In this document: piece by piece, positions 9,336-19,270 of the stretch | Layout of the letters: every line of letters starts with the position of its first letter | Numbering within the stretch: the first letter of the stretch is position 1 | Source: Trachelipus rathkii | Lineage: Eukaryota > Arthropoda > Malacostraca > Isopoda > Trachelipodidae | Direction of reading: 5' to 3' | Length of the DNA stretch: 33,002 bases | Assembly (NCBI GenBank): GCA_015478945.1 | Contig: JABUQX010014709.1 | Coordinates: 1 to 33,002, forward strand | Notes under the pieces: model-generated | The model's database searches: none | What the model was told of the DNA's origin: nothing | The model's input: only the letters and a program-made list of their open reading frames with translations | Program-made: the position numbers and the translations under genes

Positions 9336-9880
9336 ATATTGGGGCGAAATTCTGTGGAGGGGATAAGATGTGTAAGTATGCATGCACGTTGCTCAGCGCG
9401 ACTTGATCAATTATTAAATTAATAATCAGTGCATAATGATGTCAAAATTATATATGCTAGGAATTGAAGGGAACTAGCCAAGTTCTGAGTACTTTTTCTT
9501 TTACACTCTATCGTTCCAAATATCACGATGGAGTTAATTACCTAAAATCAAAATGCGTTGATTAAAAATAATTTGCTTGCAAAATTACATATTGCTCGAA
9601 GATTAGGATGACGTTTAGGGAAAAATGGAAAGTTCCAAATAGTGAGCTGTGACTCAGCCCACCCAGCTTATCATAGCCAATGAGCAGATTCCAGCTGGGA
9701 CTTACATGCAGCCTCTGACCGTAGGCGCTATAACTTGGTTTAATGAATGAAAGTGCGCAAATAGACCTATCTGTTTTCGAATGAAAACAGCGTAGCGTGC
9801 TGGAGGCTGGGCCCTATTGGAAACGGCAAAAATAAATTTAAATAACAACACTTCGATAAAAATGCCAAAATTTTTTAGTC
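9336..9880 (+). other. Post-RNase H region, decayed
   Basis: Only short frames are present. A possible remnant of the RNase H C-terminus (VKIIYAR near 9448) is weak. No other feature is recognised. Confidence 0.35.
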
Positions 9881-9884
9881 ATGC

Positions 9885-10064
9885 ATGTTTAAAAGAGATT
9901 TGGACTTTGAAGAAATTAGACTACACCAACAGCCTGATAAGTACCTTAGTGATCTGATGCCTAAGAAAGAGGAGGAGGAGTCTTGGAACAAGATGACGCA
10001 AACGGTAATTGTAACCACAAAAAAGAAGGATAAAATTAATCGTTCGATGTTTCTTCATGGATAA
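9885..10064 (+). pseudogene. Gypsy pol linker between RNase H and integrase
   Basis: A 59-codon open frame starts at an ATG and begins MFKRDLDFEEIRLHQQ. A motif like this, D/E-E-I...Q..D..L, commonly lies between RNase H and the integrase zinc finger in gypsy polyproteins. The second half is very charged (KKEEEESWNK, TTKKKDK). It ends at TAA 10062-10064, about 50 bases before the LINE insertion. It is assigned by position and weak similarity only. Confidence 0.4.
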
Positions 10065-10115
10065 TGGATAGATGGATAAGTAGAAGAAAAAAACTGTTCA
10101 GGAAGTAATCCAGCT

Positions 10116-10126
10116 TTTTTTTTTCT
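10116..10126 (-). other. Poly(A) tail of the LINE insertion
   Basis: An eleven-base T-run on the plus strand sits where the 3' end of the minus-strand LINE is expected, right after its short 3' untranslated region. It marks the left junction of the insertion. Confidence 0.6.
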
Positions 10127-10239
10127 CATTGGCAGAGGGCCCCTATTCAGGGAGAGGGGTGTTTTGCACGCCAAATTTCATTCGCTAGCGCAAATTAGAT
10201 TGAGCACAAACGAGGCTTTAAAGTGAGGGAGATTTAAAA

Positions 10240-11700
10240 TTCAGCAGGAAACACAGAAGATGGAGAGAATTTCCACAGAACAGAGGTGGCCGGAAAGAAG
10301 GAAGCACCGCAGGGAACTAGCCTGGAGTTGCCACATATCTACACAAAACTCGTGCGCCACACACAGCACCCCTTGTTCTAACGAGGCGTCGAAAGGTTGG
10401 TGGTACGAGAGTGGTAAGATTCCTCGAACCTGGCCGCTTGCGGTACCTATTAGAAAAGAGATAAAAGTACCAAACATCGCGCCACAAAGATAGAGAGTCA
10501 AGTGAACTGGAAGTACGGAACAATTAAATTATAAGCCCTTTGGCTTTTGACTCGACCCTGTCCAAAAGCTGGTTGAAACCAGAGCACCCCCCAGATATGA
10601 TAATAGTACTCCATTACAAGGGCGGATGAGACCTTTGTATAGCTGGAGTAACTGAGAAGAGGAAAGAAATCTCGCAGTCTAAACAGAATTCCAGTTTCTT
10701 TGAGGCCGCCCTAGCAACGTTGTGATGTGAGGATTCCCAAGACATTTTTTTGTTTTATGTTAAGGCCAAGGGCGTTTATATTGTCAATAGGAGAGATGAG
10801 AGAACCAAAGTTAGAAGGTGTTTTAGAGAAGGAATTTGTAGAAGTTGAGTTTTTAAAGAATTAATTTCACAAGGTGAGGACGACGCCCCAATTGGAAAGT
10901 CTATGCCAGATCAGCCAGAATAGCATCAGAAAGATTAAGATATGAGAGGGCAATTCTAGAAGTAAAAGAGGAAGCAGAATTGAAATGAGTTGCAGAATGA
11001 AGAGATGGAGATCATGCGCATATGAGTGAATAGAGTTAGTGGTGCAGGTGAGAAGATCATTAATGAAAAGTAGGAATTAAAGTAGGAATGATAAAGACCG
11101 AACCATGAAGGAACACCTTTAATTGACAGAATAAGGAAGCAAGAAGTCGCTCATTCAACCACAGCCGATATTTAGCGACTTGAAGAAAGCTAGACATAAT
11201 ACAGCAAAAGGAGAACAGAGGAAACACAAAGGATTGGAGCTTGGAGAGCAGTGACGCGTGCCATACCCGGTCAATAGCCTTTGTATATGTCAAGCGCCAC
11301 CGCGCAATGTCTCCCCGTAGTTCCTAAAGACGGAAAAAACCATAAATCGGGTTAAATAGAAAGTATTATCGCCAGTAGACCTTTACCGGCCGAAAGCCGA
11401 CCTGGCGATCGGCGAAAGAAGAGGAATGAGATTCCAGATGGTCTAAGAAGTGAGAGTTAAGAAAGGTTTTGAACGAGATTTTTCCACTCCCGATACGCGC
11501 TGTCTCTAGCCTGAATGGGCAAAGAACAAGCACGCATTAACCATGGATTATGAGGAGATAAAGATTTAGTCGAAGAAGGAATGAACCTGCTCATCCCGTC
11601 AACGATTACAGCTCCCACCCTATAAGTGGCAGAAGCCGAAGCGTCACCAGAGTCAAAAGCAGTTTCATTCCAAGATTATAGTTTAGCATTGAGAGAGCGA
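10240..11700 (-). pseudogene. Jockey-type ORF2 reverse transcriptase, broken
   Basis: This protein would nick target DNA and reverse-transcribe the LINE RNA; here only the RT half and C-terminus remain. At 11590-11480 the minus strand reads MSRFIPSSTKSLSPHNPW and MRACSLPIQARD. About 11450-11390 gives FLDHLESH and DRQVGFRP. At 11293-11060 it reads YTKAIDRVWHASLLSKLQSF, the first catalytic-aspartate motif (F/I-D-R-V-W-H). At 11025-11011 the metal site reads YAHD (TAT GCG CAT GAT) instead of YADD. Farther on, 10740-10560 gives GILFRLRDFF and MEYYYHIWG, and 10523-10317 gives SLDSLSLWRDVW and VPPTFRRLVRTRG, the usual C-terminal block. It ends near 10240. Confidence 0.8.
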
Positions 11701-11777
11701 CGCAAGGCACCCCCAATCAGCCCGCTCAAAGTGCCAGAAAAAAACGCAATATGGCAGGAATTATAATTATAATAAAG

Positions 11778-12745
11778 GGACATTTATGGGTGAATAGAAA
11801 ACTTTTTGCATAAAAAATGGAATTTGTGTTTCAGCACGTGCATAAAAAATAAAACCGTTTTTTCCCCACTTGCTCATCTTGCCAGAAAAATAAAACTCTT
11901 CCAGGTATAAGTCCTAATTACGGTGTCTTTAAAGAAGTAACCAAGAAGTTTGAAGCAGTCCATGTGGATATTCTTAAGTTACCTAATGCGAGAGGATACA
12001 AATACCTACTTACGTTAATTGACCGCTACAGCAAGTACTTGTTCGCTGTGCCACACAAAGAAATAAATTCGGGAGAAATATTGAATGCATTCATTCACGA
12101 GCTATTTCCGTTCTGTGAATTCCTCAGGTGATTATTTCGGATTTAGGTGCGAATTTCACTAGTCGCCTGTTCGAGGAAGTCTGCAGGGCAGTGGGAATGG
12201 TTCACCGGACTACTTGTAGTGCCAATCCTCGGGGCAATTGAAGTTGCATAACATAGTTAATTTGCTAGCTTGTTCTCGAGATGTATATTGCAAGAACATG
12301 AGAATTAAGCCCCTCCGACTGGCCGAACCTCTTACCTATATGGTGTTGTTTACTCTGAGACTCGCGCCGATACCAAAGAACGGTCTTCAGCCCCGCACAA
12401 TTGATGTTCGGCCAAAATATATCAATACTGAGTGGCTTAGTTGATCCTGCTTCGGAGACGGCACATGTAGAATATAATGCATATGTTAAAAAGCTAGCGG
12501 CCCTTTTAGCGCAGCCACTGGCTCCACATACCAATTATAAAAATCGACACATCTTCGTGGCAAAAGGTTTGCAGGAGGCAAAGTTTGTCGTAGTACGGCA
12601 GACACAGTTTAATGTCAGCAAATTAGCGCCTCGCTATGTTGGCCCTTTTAAAGTTATAAAAGTTAACAAACAGAATGTGCTTATCGAAAAAAATGGGAAG
12701 CCTTATTTAGAAAATTTAAGAAATGTTTGCATTATTATAACTTAG
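11778..12745 (+). pseudogene. Ty3/gypsy integrase remnant
   Basis: Integrase inserts the cDNA copy. From 11778 one frame reads GHLWVNRKLF and, after two stops, FFPTCSSCQKNKTLPG: the HHCC zinc finger with its C-x2-C end (11862-11885). The same frame continues into the core: FEAVHVDILKLP (first catalytic Asp), YLLTLIDRYSKYLFAVP, then LNAFIHELFPF. A frameshift near 12126 leads to VIISDLGANFTSRLFEE (second Asp). A stop near 12240 and shifted frames follow (LTYMVLFTLRLAPIP). The third catalytic Glu is not readable. The frame 12401-12745 carries the C-terminus with APRYVGPFKVIKV, the GPY/F module of this family, ending at TAG. It resumes just right of the LINE insertion. Confidence 0.88.
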
Positions 12746-12965
12746 TAGATTTAGAAAGAAAATAACACCTAAAAAAATAAAAAATACTGTACTAATACTT
12801 TTTCTTTCAGATGGTAAAAGCGCCTAAGGTAAAGGTGTTACATAGAAATTATTAAAAAGGGTTGCTTCCCGTAGGAGCGCTATTATTTTAGGGGAAAATT
12901 ATTATTTTACTATAACTTTAGTAGCCACTGTCTCCTCTATCCTAGACTTTTTTATAAAAATTGTC
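12746..12965 (+). other. Gap between integrase and 3' LTR
   Basis: Short non-coding stretch with no envelope-like frame. It holds short A/T-rich runs and ends at the polypurine tract. Confidence 0.5.
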
Positions 12966-12974
12966 AGAAGGGGG
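12966..12974 (+). promoter_or_regulatory. Polypurine tract
   Basis: AGAAGGGGG lies immediately before TGTTAC, the start of the 3' LTR. This is the expected primer site for second-strand synthesis. Confidence 0.75.
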
Positions 12975-13580
12975 TGTTACAGGCACTTGTAAGATAGCCA
13001 TGTATGTACCGTAACTGGTACATAGTTTAAAATTTATAAAGGATATATTAGTGTCAAGTGCAGGCCTCAGTACCGTATCTCAGAACGGATTTCTGGTGCA
13101 CTGCTTTAGGAAATTCCTGGTACAAAAGAATAGTCTCTGTTTATAAAGGTAAAAGTTGGTTTACATGTTGTAAAAGCCCAACATGAACTGTTTTATTCTT
13201 TTTGTATATTTATCAAGGTCACAGTGACTCTGTCCCCAACAGCCTGTAGCGGCTGTTCGAGAGAGGCAGTAAAGAGTAAAGAGGCCCTATAGAGATAACA
13301 TTCTTGGCGATCTCTAGGGCCCGACAGATTTATATAAGTACATGAGTCAGATTAATAATATATAGTTTGATATTTAAAGAATATAACATTTTTTTTTTCG
13401 GAAAGCAATTAGTGAAAAAACTTAAGTTTGTGTTCATTCGTAAAATAGTTTAGAAAATAATTAATAAAGAAATAAATAAATAAAGAAGCGTTTCGCTATT
13501 CAAAACTATGCTTATTTATTTTTCTATATCAATGGTTGATCCTCGATAAATAGGCCAAATTAAACGATTACAGGAGATCA
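12975..13580 (+). repeat. 3' LTR, end truncated
   Basis: It begins TGTTACAGG right after the polypurine tract and aligns with the 5' LTR to about AGATCA (13575-13580), where a TA array replaces the last 33 bases or so that the 5' LTR has (5423-5455). It contains a run of AATAAA signals near 13467-13485. The two LTRs differ by many substitutions and indels. Confidence 0.88.
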
Positions 13581-13727
13581 ATATATATTATATTATTATA
13601 TATATATATATATATATATATAGTAAATATATATATAATATTATATATAATATATACTATATATATAGTATATATATATGATAGTATATATATATATATA
13701 TAAGTATAATATAAGATATATATCAGT
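13580..13727. repeat. (TA)n array
   Basis: Imperfect TA microsatellite directly following the 3' LTR. Peptides made of Y and I here are artefacts. Confidence 0.95.
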
Positions 13728-13742
13728 ATTAGGTGTTGCAAC

Positions 13743-13905
13743 ATGATATCCAAATTTTCAGTCCGTACCGGAATGTGCGGATACGAGTACTCACGAATTT
13801 TTCAAATTGCCGGAATACTGATGACGATACGAATACTGAATTACCAAAATTTTGCTGATACCCGATATCGATACGATACTTTTATCTCTATTAGAATATG
13901 GAAAT
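13743..13905. repeat. Degenerate GATAC/CGGAT-rich tract
   Basis: The stretch has recurring GATAC, CGATAC and GAATACTGA words (ACGATACGAATACTGA, then CGATATCGATACGATAC). It looks like a decayed short-period repeat set between two TA arrays. The open frame 13743-13931 here is probably chance. Confidence 0.45.
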
Positions 13906-13993
13906 ATACGTATATATATATATATATATAATATATATATAATATATAATATCATATATAATATATATATATATAATATATTATAGTTATATA

Positions 13994-14025
<32 letters not shown>

Positions 14026-14180
14026 ATATATATAATAAGGTAATCATATATATATATATATATTAGTTATATATATAATTATATATATATTATATATATA
14101 TATATATAATATATATATTATATAATAGTATATATATATTATATTATATATATATATAATTATACTACCTATATATATTC
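13905..14180. repeat. (TA)n array
   Basis: Long imperfect TA microsatellite with rare interruptions such as AAGGTAATC near 14040. Confidence 0.95.
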
Positions 14181-15374
14181 AGTGATCGCAGGTAACTATC
14201 CGCATCCGGGCATGCCTGCACAAGTTATAAGAGTCCGCATTCCGCGCTTTGCCCTGCGATGTTGCGCAGATATTTATTGTCGAGGATTTGATACTGATAT
14301 TTTGGCAGATTATGGATAAATCGTGGACGCTAAAGCTTTAAATGAGAGACATGGGACTAAACTCAACTGTGAAATGATGACTTCATGGATCTTCACAGCA
14401 TGAAGGTTCATAATAATTTGAAGTCAACTGTTATGCAATATATCAGCTCTCTGTGAATAGTACACTTCAATATGATCGGAAAGAATGGTATTGCTCAACA
14501 GAAACCTCTTAACTTTGTAACGCAGTATGCCGTATTCTCTATAAGTTCTGTCTCCGATGTAATTACCTTAATCTCATCGCTAAGAAAGCATTTCGAGCCA
14601 TCTTCAATGAAAATGATGACACTTTAAAAAGAATGAAAGATGTAATAAACTAGAGCTAGAAAAAAACTTTGGTTCTGTGGAATTAAGACGCTTCAGACTA
14701 TGTAAACTTACTTCATGATCCCCATTATAAAAGGCAAGTTTTTTTTTAGAAACAATTTAGAACAAGTTAAATCGTCACTTAGTATTGCAGTTGAAAAAAT
14801 TTCAATCCGAACAGTCTATTAACTTCGTCACCCATTAAAAGGAAAAAAACGCAAATCTATCAGAAACGCAACACTTCTATCAATAAATCAAATAACAATC
14901 GCCTCATAATAAAGAATTCTTTACAGTCTCAAGTGTGATGAAGAATACACATCCATTACTAAACAAGATGTAGTTCAAAATGAGTTGAAAACTATACCAG
15001 GAAAAGAACGATTGATTCAAATGATGATCCTATCAGTTGGTGAAAGTTAAAGCAAAATGTTTACGCACACTGCTTGAATAAACTGCAGGCAAAGGAAATA
15101 CTTGGCCTGTCTCCCAACTAGTGTTTCCAAAGTGAAAGAGAGTATTTAGCATTGCTGGGCTAGATATAGTGAATGAAAAAGAGAAACGGTCTCTCGAGCA
15201 GAAGAAATTGATGTTCTTCAAGCACCAACCTTCCTATAATTTGAAAGTTTCAAGTACTAGTGTGAAAAAGTATATATATTCATTTGTGAAATCTCTTTTA
15301 TAGGGCGGGAAGGTTTGGGGAATAGAGGTTGTGGGTGTGAGCATTTGATTTGGTCCTGCCTCCGCATAACCCTG
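14180..15374 (+). mobile_element. hAT-type DNA transposon relic
   Basis: A decayed transposase reading plus strand (14280-15303) is followed 70 bases later by CATAACCCTG (15365-15374). On the other strand this begins CAGGGTTATG, a plausible hAT terminal repeat. A left end may lie near 14189 (CAGGTAACTATCC), next to GCATCC-type hexamers, but pairing of the two ends is weak. The element sits between TA arrays. Boundaries are uncertain. Confidence 0.5.
14280..15303 (+). pseudogene. hAT transposase remnant (dimerisation region visible)
   Basis: hAT transposases cut and paste DNA as dimers. In the middle, near 14700-14770, shifted frames give HDPHYK and FFRNNLEQVKSSLSIAVEK, like the DPR[FY]K segment of these proteins. 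Near 15010-15060 DSNDDPISWWKLK matches the D.L.WW..... start of the dimerisation domain. Then about 15107-15150 reads CLPTSVSKVKES, where functional proteins have P(A)TSV(P)SER. An open frame, 15148-15303, reads SIAGLDIVNEKEKRSLEQKK and ends with TAG. The order is correct for a ZBED-like hAT transposase. Repeated frameshifts make it a pseudogene. The minus-strand ORF 15033-15221 is its shadow. Confidence 0.65.
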
Positions 15375-15418
15375 GTGAATACAATTTACTATCAATAGAT
15401 TGTTGCTCTAGAACTTCG

Positions 15419-15625
15419 AATATATAATATAGTATTAATATATATATATCTGGTATAAATATATATATATTATCTTATATAATAAATATATATACTATAT
15501 ATACTATATATAGTATTATATAATTATATATATATATATATATATAACTATATATATATATAATTAATATATATATATATTATATATTACTATATATATG
15601 ATATATATATAAAATGATGATATAT

Positions 15626-15658
<33 letters not shown>

Positions 15659-15699
15659 TATATAATATATTATATATATTATATATTATATATATGATA

Positions 15700-15730
<31 letters not shown>

Positions 15731-15780
15731 GGTATATATATATAATATTAATATATATATATATATACTACTATATATAA
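15419..15780. repeat. (TA)n array
   Basis: About 360 bp of imperfect TA repeat, including ATGATGATATA interruptions near 15612. Confidence 0.95.
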
Positions 15781-15965
15781 TCAGGGATGGGAGTCGAAAA
15801 AACATAATCGATCTCCCGACTCCGGACTTCCAGAGTCGAATTCTATAAAAACAGATCTCGACTCCGCAATCCCAGATCGATTTTCTAAAAAACAACCGAC
15901 TGCCGACTCCAAAGAGTCGATTTTTTGTAACTGAACTTCCAGACCACTCCGACTCTCGACTCCCA
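15781..15965. repeat. GACTCC/GAGTCG-type tract, second locus
   Basis: It starts CAGGGATGGGAGTCG (15783 onward) and contains units of about 40 bp in which GAGTCGATTTT-like sequence alternates with CCGACTCC words. Units begin near 15833, 15871 and 15910. It resembles the 904-1096 tract in both the hexamer and the A/T-rich spacer. The two minus-strand frames over it are artefacts. Confidence 0.65.
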
Positions 15966-17017
15966 ATGGAAAATTTCAAAATAACACACACATTTTGTAC
16001 AATTACACTGGTCAACAATATTTTTCTGGCATAAGGTTTTCCAACGGTTTTAAGATAAATTAGGTGAAGACTATATAGCATAAGTCCATTTTCTCATGCA
16101 GATTCTGAAAATGATTTTAGAATTCTTTGTATCACGTATAGCTTTTGAGTTACAAGCTTCAAAAGTTAAGGTATATTACCTCCAAATATGCGGATGTTGT
16201 TAACAAAAAATAAGAGCCTCCTTCCGAAGTAAAAATCTTCTCTAGTGAACTATTATTATACTTAAGTTTCAGATTTGTGTCCTCCAAGATGTTAAAAAAT
16301 GGATAAACAGTTACATGTCTTTTAAATGGCAACTGTGGGAAATCGAGTTCTATATAAATTTAAAAACAAAGTGGTCACAGCTCGAACAAGTGGAGCTGAT
16401 ACTCTAGATGACTCAGTAAACAAAAAACCTTTCCTTAGACCAAGATATTATTTAGTCACACACTTCATGCTCAGCAAGCTTTTTTAAATTCGTAGTAATT
16501 GGTAGCATTACGATCCCTTCACCTCACAAACATCATAGGTTCCTTCAAGTTACTTTCATTATGATGGTCATACTGTTTTTAATCTTTCCTTAATTCTATA
16601 TTTGTATTTTAACTCAGAGTGGTTTCATAAGAATTATTTCTGCATTATCTTGATTGAATTTAGTTATTAAAGAAACTATCTCGTGTGGCGCATTCATATG
16701 GCGAATAAAGAGTGAGCCAAAATCCAAAAGTAGGATAAGCCAATATCTTTGAAAATTCTCTCTGCTTGATCTCGTGTTCTGGTTGTTTGGCTTTCATTCG
16801 ACATATTTTTCAAAGCCATTCTAACATATGTGCTCTCTTATGTTCAAAAACCAATGTTTACAGTTCTGATGTTTAAAATTCCTCTTGTTTTTTATACAGT
16901 TTTTGGAAAAATTGTATTCCAATAATTTTCATCTAATACAGAGCATCCTTGAGGGAGGAAATTGTGAAAAAAGGTTTGAGTTAGTGACTTATTTCTAAAG
17001 AAATCTCCAACATCGTG
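15966..17017. other. Unrecognised non-repetitive block
   Basis: About 1 kb of moderately AT-rich sequence lies between a GACTCC tract and a TA array. Both strands have only short frames. The longest plus-strand stretch starts at 16328 (MATVGNRVLYKFKNKVVT). I recognise no domain. It might be internal sequence of a DNA transposon. Confidence 0.3.
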
Positions 17018-17041
17018 AAATATATATAATAAGATATATAC

Positions 17042-17092
<51 letters not shown>

Positions 17093-17424
17093 TATATATC
17101 TTATATGATATATATATATATATATTATATATTATATATATATTATAATATATAATATATATATATATATATTATAAATTATAATAACGGTATATTATAT
17201 ATATTACCGGTATATATGTAGTAATATATACTATAATAGATATATATATAATATAAATATATATAGTGTATATATATATATTAAATTGATATATATATAT
17301 ATATATATATATGATACTTATAATATATATATATATATATTATATATATATATATATATATAAGTATATATATATATATATATATATATAATTATATATA
17401 TATAATATATATATATATATATAA
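17018..17424. repeat. (TA)n array
   Basis: About 400 bp imperfect TA microsatellite with one less regular middle part (17175-17260). Confidence 0.95.
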
Positions 17425-17482
17425 AGGCTTTGTATGGATCGTAAAGGTAGCGAAATAATATATTCTTATTATAACAGATAAA

Positions 17483-17527
17483 CTTATAATAATAATCAAA
17501 TCAAATAATAATAATAAATAATAAAAT

Positions 17528-17573
<46 letters not shown>
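17483..17573. repeat. (TAA)n microsatellite
   Basis: Imperfect ATA/TAA trinucleotide run, most regular at 17535-17573. Confidence 0.95.
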
Positions 17574-17574
<1 letters not shown>

Positions 17575-17575
17575 T

Positions 17576-17967
17576 GTCACGACAACTTTACAAGGCGATT
17601 AAGCTAATCGCCCCAAACTAGTATATTTTACAACCTCTTTCTGTATTGCTGCCAGACATATGATTTTTACATTACTTTAGGTGCAAGACTGGAGTGAAAA
17701 TGATTTTGCTCGATCTCACAGTTCTTTTATAAATAGAAATTAAAAAAAAAACTACATACAACTGATACAAGTATGTTTATTAAATTTCTTATTATTAGAC
17801 TAAATCATCGTACGTTTCTGTCTTATTACAAGACAATTTTTAAAATTTGCATTCAATTATTTATCATAAATTGAAAACATAGTTTTAATTGTTATAAGTC
17901 AAGAATTTAACTTTAAGTGAAGAGGAGCGTTCTGCTGCATTGCTCCTATACACGGAGTCCGCCCCTG
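17576..17967. mobile_element. DNA-transposon terminal fragment (possible MITE)
   Basis: The right edge, GAGTCCGCCCCTG (17955-17967), reads on the other strand CAGGGGCGGACTCCG. This resembles the CAGTGGCGGCTC start at 22988 and common DNA-transposon termini. The interior is AT-rich and non-coding. No matching left terminus is evident before the TAA microsatellite. The family is not assigned. Confidence 0.4.
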
Positions 17968-17975
17968 TGATTTAT

Positions 17976-17996
17976 ATAGTATATATATATATATAT

Positions 17997-18078
<82 letters not shown>

Positions 18079-18096
18079 CGTATATATATATAATAT

Positions 18097-18132
<36 letters not shown>

Positions 18133-18296
18133 TAATATATATATATAATAATATATATATTATTTATATATATATATATATATTATTATATATATCTATA
18201 TATATTATATATATAGTATATATATATATATATATATATATCGGTAATATATTATATATATATATATATATTATATATATATATATATATATAATA
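17976..18296. repeat. (TA)n array
   Basis: About 320 bp TA microsatellite, near-perfect over 18005-18052. Confidence 0.95.
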
Positions 18297-18369
18297 CTGC
18301 AAGAACGGGGATGGGAGGAAGGTGGCAACCACGCTGGATATATATGAGAAGGCGTGATATATGAATGGC

Positions 18370-18470
18370 TATTATACTATATATAGTATATATATATTAT
18401 ATATATACTACTATACTATATGTAATATGATTATATATAATATTAAATAATATATATAGTAATATAAGCC
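18370..18470. repeat. Irregular (TA)n array
   Basis: TA-rich tract with more interruptions than the neighbouring arrays. Confidence 0.8.
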
Positions 18471-18975
18471 ATATGTTTATGTTGGGGCGTTAGGGGATGA
18501 ACTACTGGTTTCTCAAGAATAGATTAAAATATATAGAGGATATACATAAATATATATATCGAAAATGTTAATCATAGCACATGAAGGAGTTTTGCTTTTC
18601 TTTAATATAAGGAAAAAATTAAAAAATAAGAATCAATAATAAATCCCTTACAAACACTACTGTAAAGTTTAAATAATGATAGCAAATGTTTATAAGAAAT
18701 TGCATTGAATGTGTTTCAAATTATTGGAGTAAAAAGTTTTATACATAAATGTTTGGGTATAAGAGTGAGAGAGCGGTATCGCTCTCACACATAACTCGAC
18801 TGAATGTTCCTCTTGCTAGCCGCACTCTCAAAGTGCAGCGCGTCACACTTTTGGGAAATACGTCAGCCACCCACATGTACTTTGAGATGACGTGTTCGTA
18901 TTACGCAAAAGGATAGCAGCCAGAAATATTTCAGAGACTTGCATACGTGCCACAGCCGAGAAGGCGTAAAGGAGC
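18471..18975. other. Unrecognised block with one hairpin
   Basis: AT-rich to about 18720, then more balanced. At 18765-18788 GTGAGAGAGCG, then GTAT, then CGCTCTCAC form a hairpin with a 2-base bulge. No coding signal was found. Confidence 0.35.
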
Positions 18976-19045
18976 GACGACCCGACTCCTTAACCCTTGA
19001 AAACGCAAAACTCCCGGACTCCGACTCTGACTCCCGAGCTCCCCA
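18976..19045. repeat. GACTCC-type tract, third locus
   Basis: It contains CCCGACTCC, CCGGACTCCGACTCTGACTC and ends CATTCCCCTG (19036-19045). From the other strand it begins CAGGGGAATG and leads into GGAGTC-like hexamers, the same layout as 904-1096. Confidence 0.6.
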
Positions 19046-19049
19046 TTCC

Positions 19050-19208
19050 CCTGATATATATATTTATTAATACTATATATTATATATAAGTATAGTTATA
19101 TAATATATATATATTATATATATAGTATAATATTATATATTATATAATATATAATAATATTAAATAATATAAATTATATAGTATATATCTATACGTATAT
19201 TATATATT
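19050..19208. repeat. (TA)n array
   Basis: Imperfect TA microsatellite. Confidence 0.95.
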
Positions 19209-19270
19209 CAAACATCCACGATCTCCACGGCATATTAAAATCAAACATCCGAATCCGCATCCGCGGCGAT
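19209..19270. repeat. CATCCG/GCATCC hexamer tract
   Basis: AACATCCACGATCTCC, then AACATCCGAATCCGCATCCG: a short run of CATCCG-like hexamers between TA arrays. It is comparable with TATCCGCATCCGG at 14197-14209. Confidence 0.55.

Larger units (their letters stand above)
10116..11742 (-). mobile_element. Jockey-like LINE insertion, 5'-truncated, with poly(A)
   Basis: A minus-strand non-LTR element lies inside the gypsy pol gene. Its 3' end is marked by a T-run on the plus strand (10116-10126, poly(A) on the element strand), and its 5' side stops inside ORF2 near 11742, a typical truncation of target-primed insertion. Gypsy coding resumes right of it with the integrase zinc finger. ORF2 motifs run from right to left: pre-RT PWLMRACSLPIQARDSAYR, RT core, post-RT GILFRLRDFF and MEYYYHIWG, LDSLSLWRDVW, and the C-terminal VPPTFRRLVRTRG. 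The domain order and these motifs are those of jockey/CR1-group LINEs. Frameshifts and stops make it dead. Confidence 0.85.
4889..13580 (+). mobile_element. Degenerate Ty3/gypsy LTR retrotransposon
   Basis: Two related LTRs (4889-5455 and 12975-13580) flank, in order, a primer-binding-like site, gag, protease, reverse transcriptase, RNase H, integrase and a polypurine tract. Integrase lying after RNase H defines the Ty3/gypsy order rather than Ty1/copia. All domains read on the plus strand but in changing frames with several stops, so the copy is non-functional. A minus-strand jockey-like LINE of about 1.6 kb sits between RNase H and integrase, and a TAA/ATA microsatellite lies between gag and protease. 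No envelope-like ORF is seen between integrase and the 3' LTR. The outer edges of both LTRs are replaced by TA arrays, so target-site duplications cannot be read. Confidence 0.9.

Noticed and set aside
12746..12965. Envelope gene of an errantivirus-like element
   Set aside because: Only about 220 bases separate the integrase end from the polypurine tract, with no suitable open frame.
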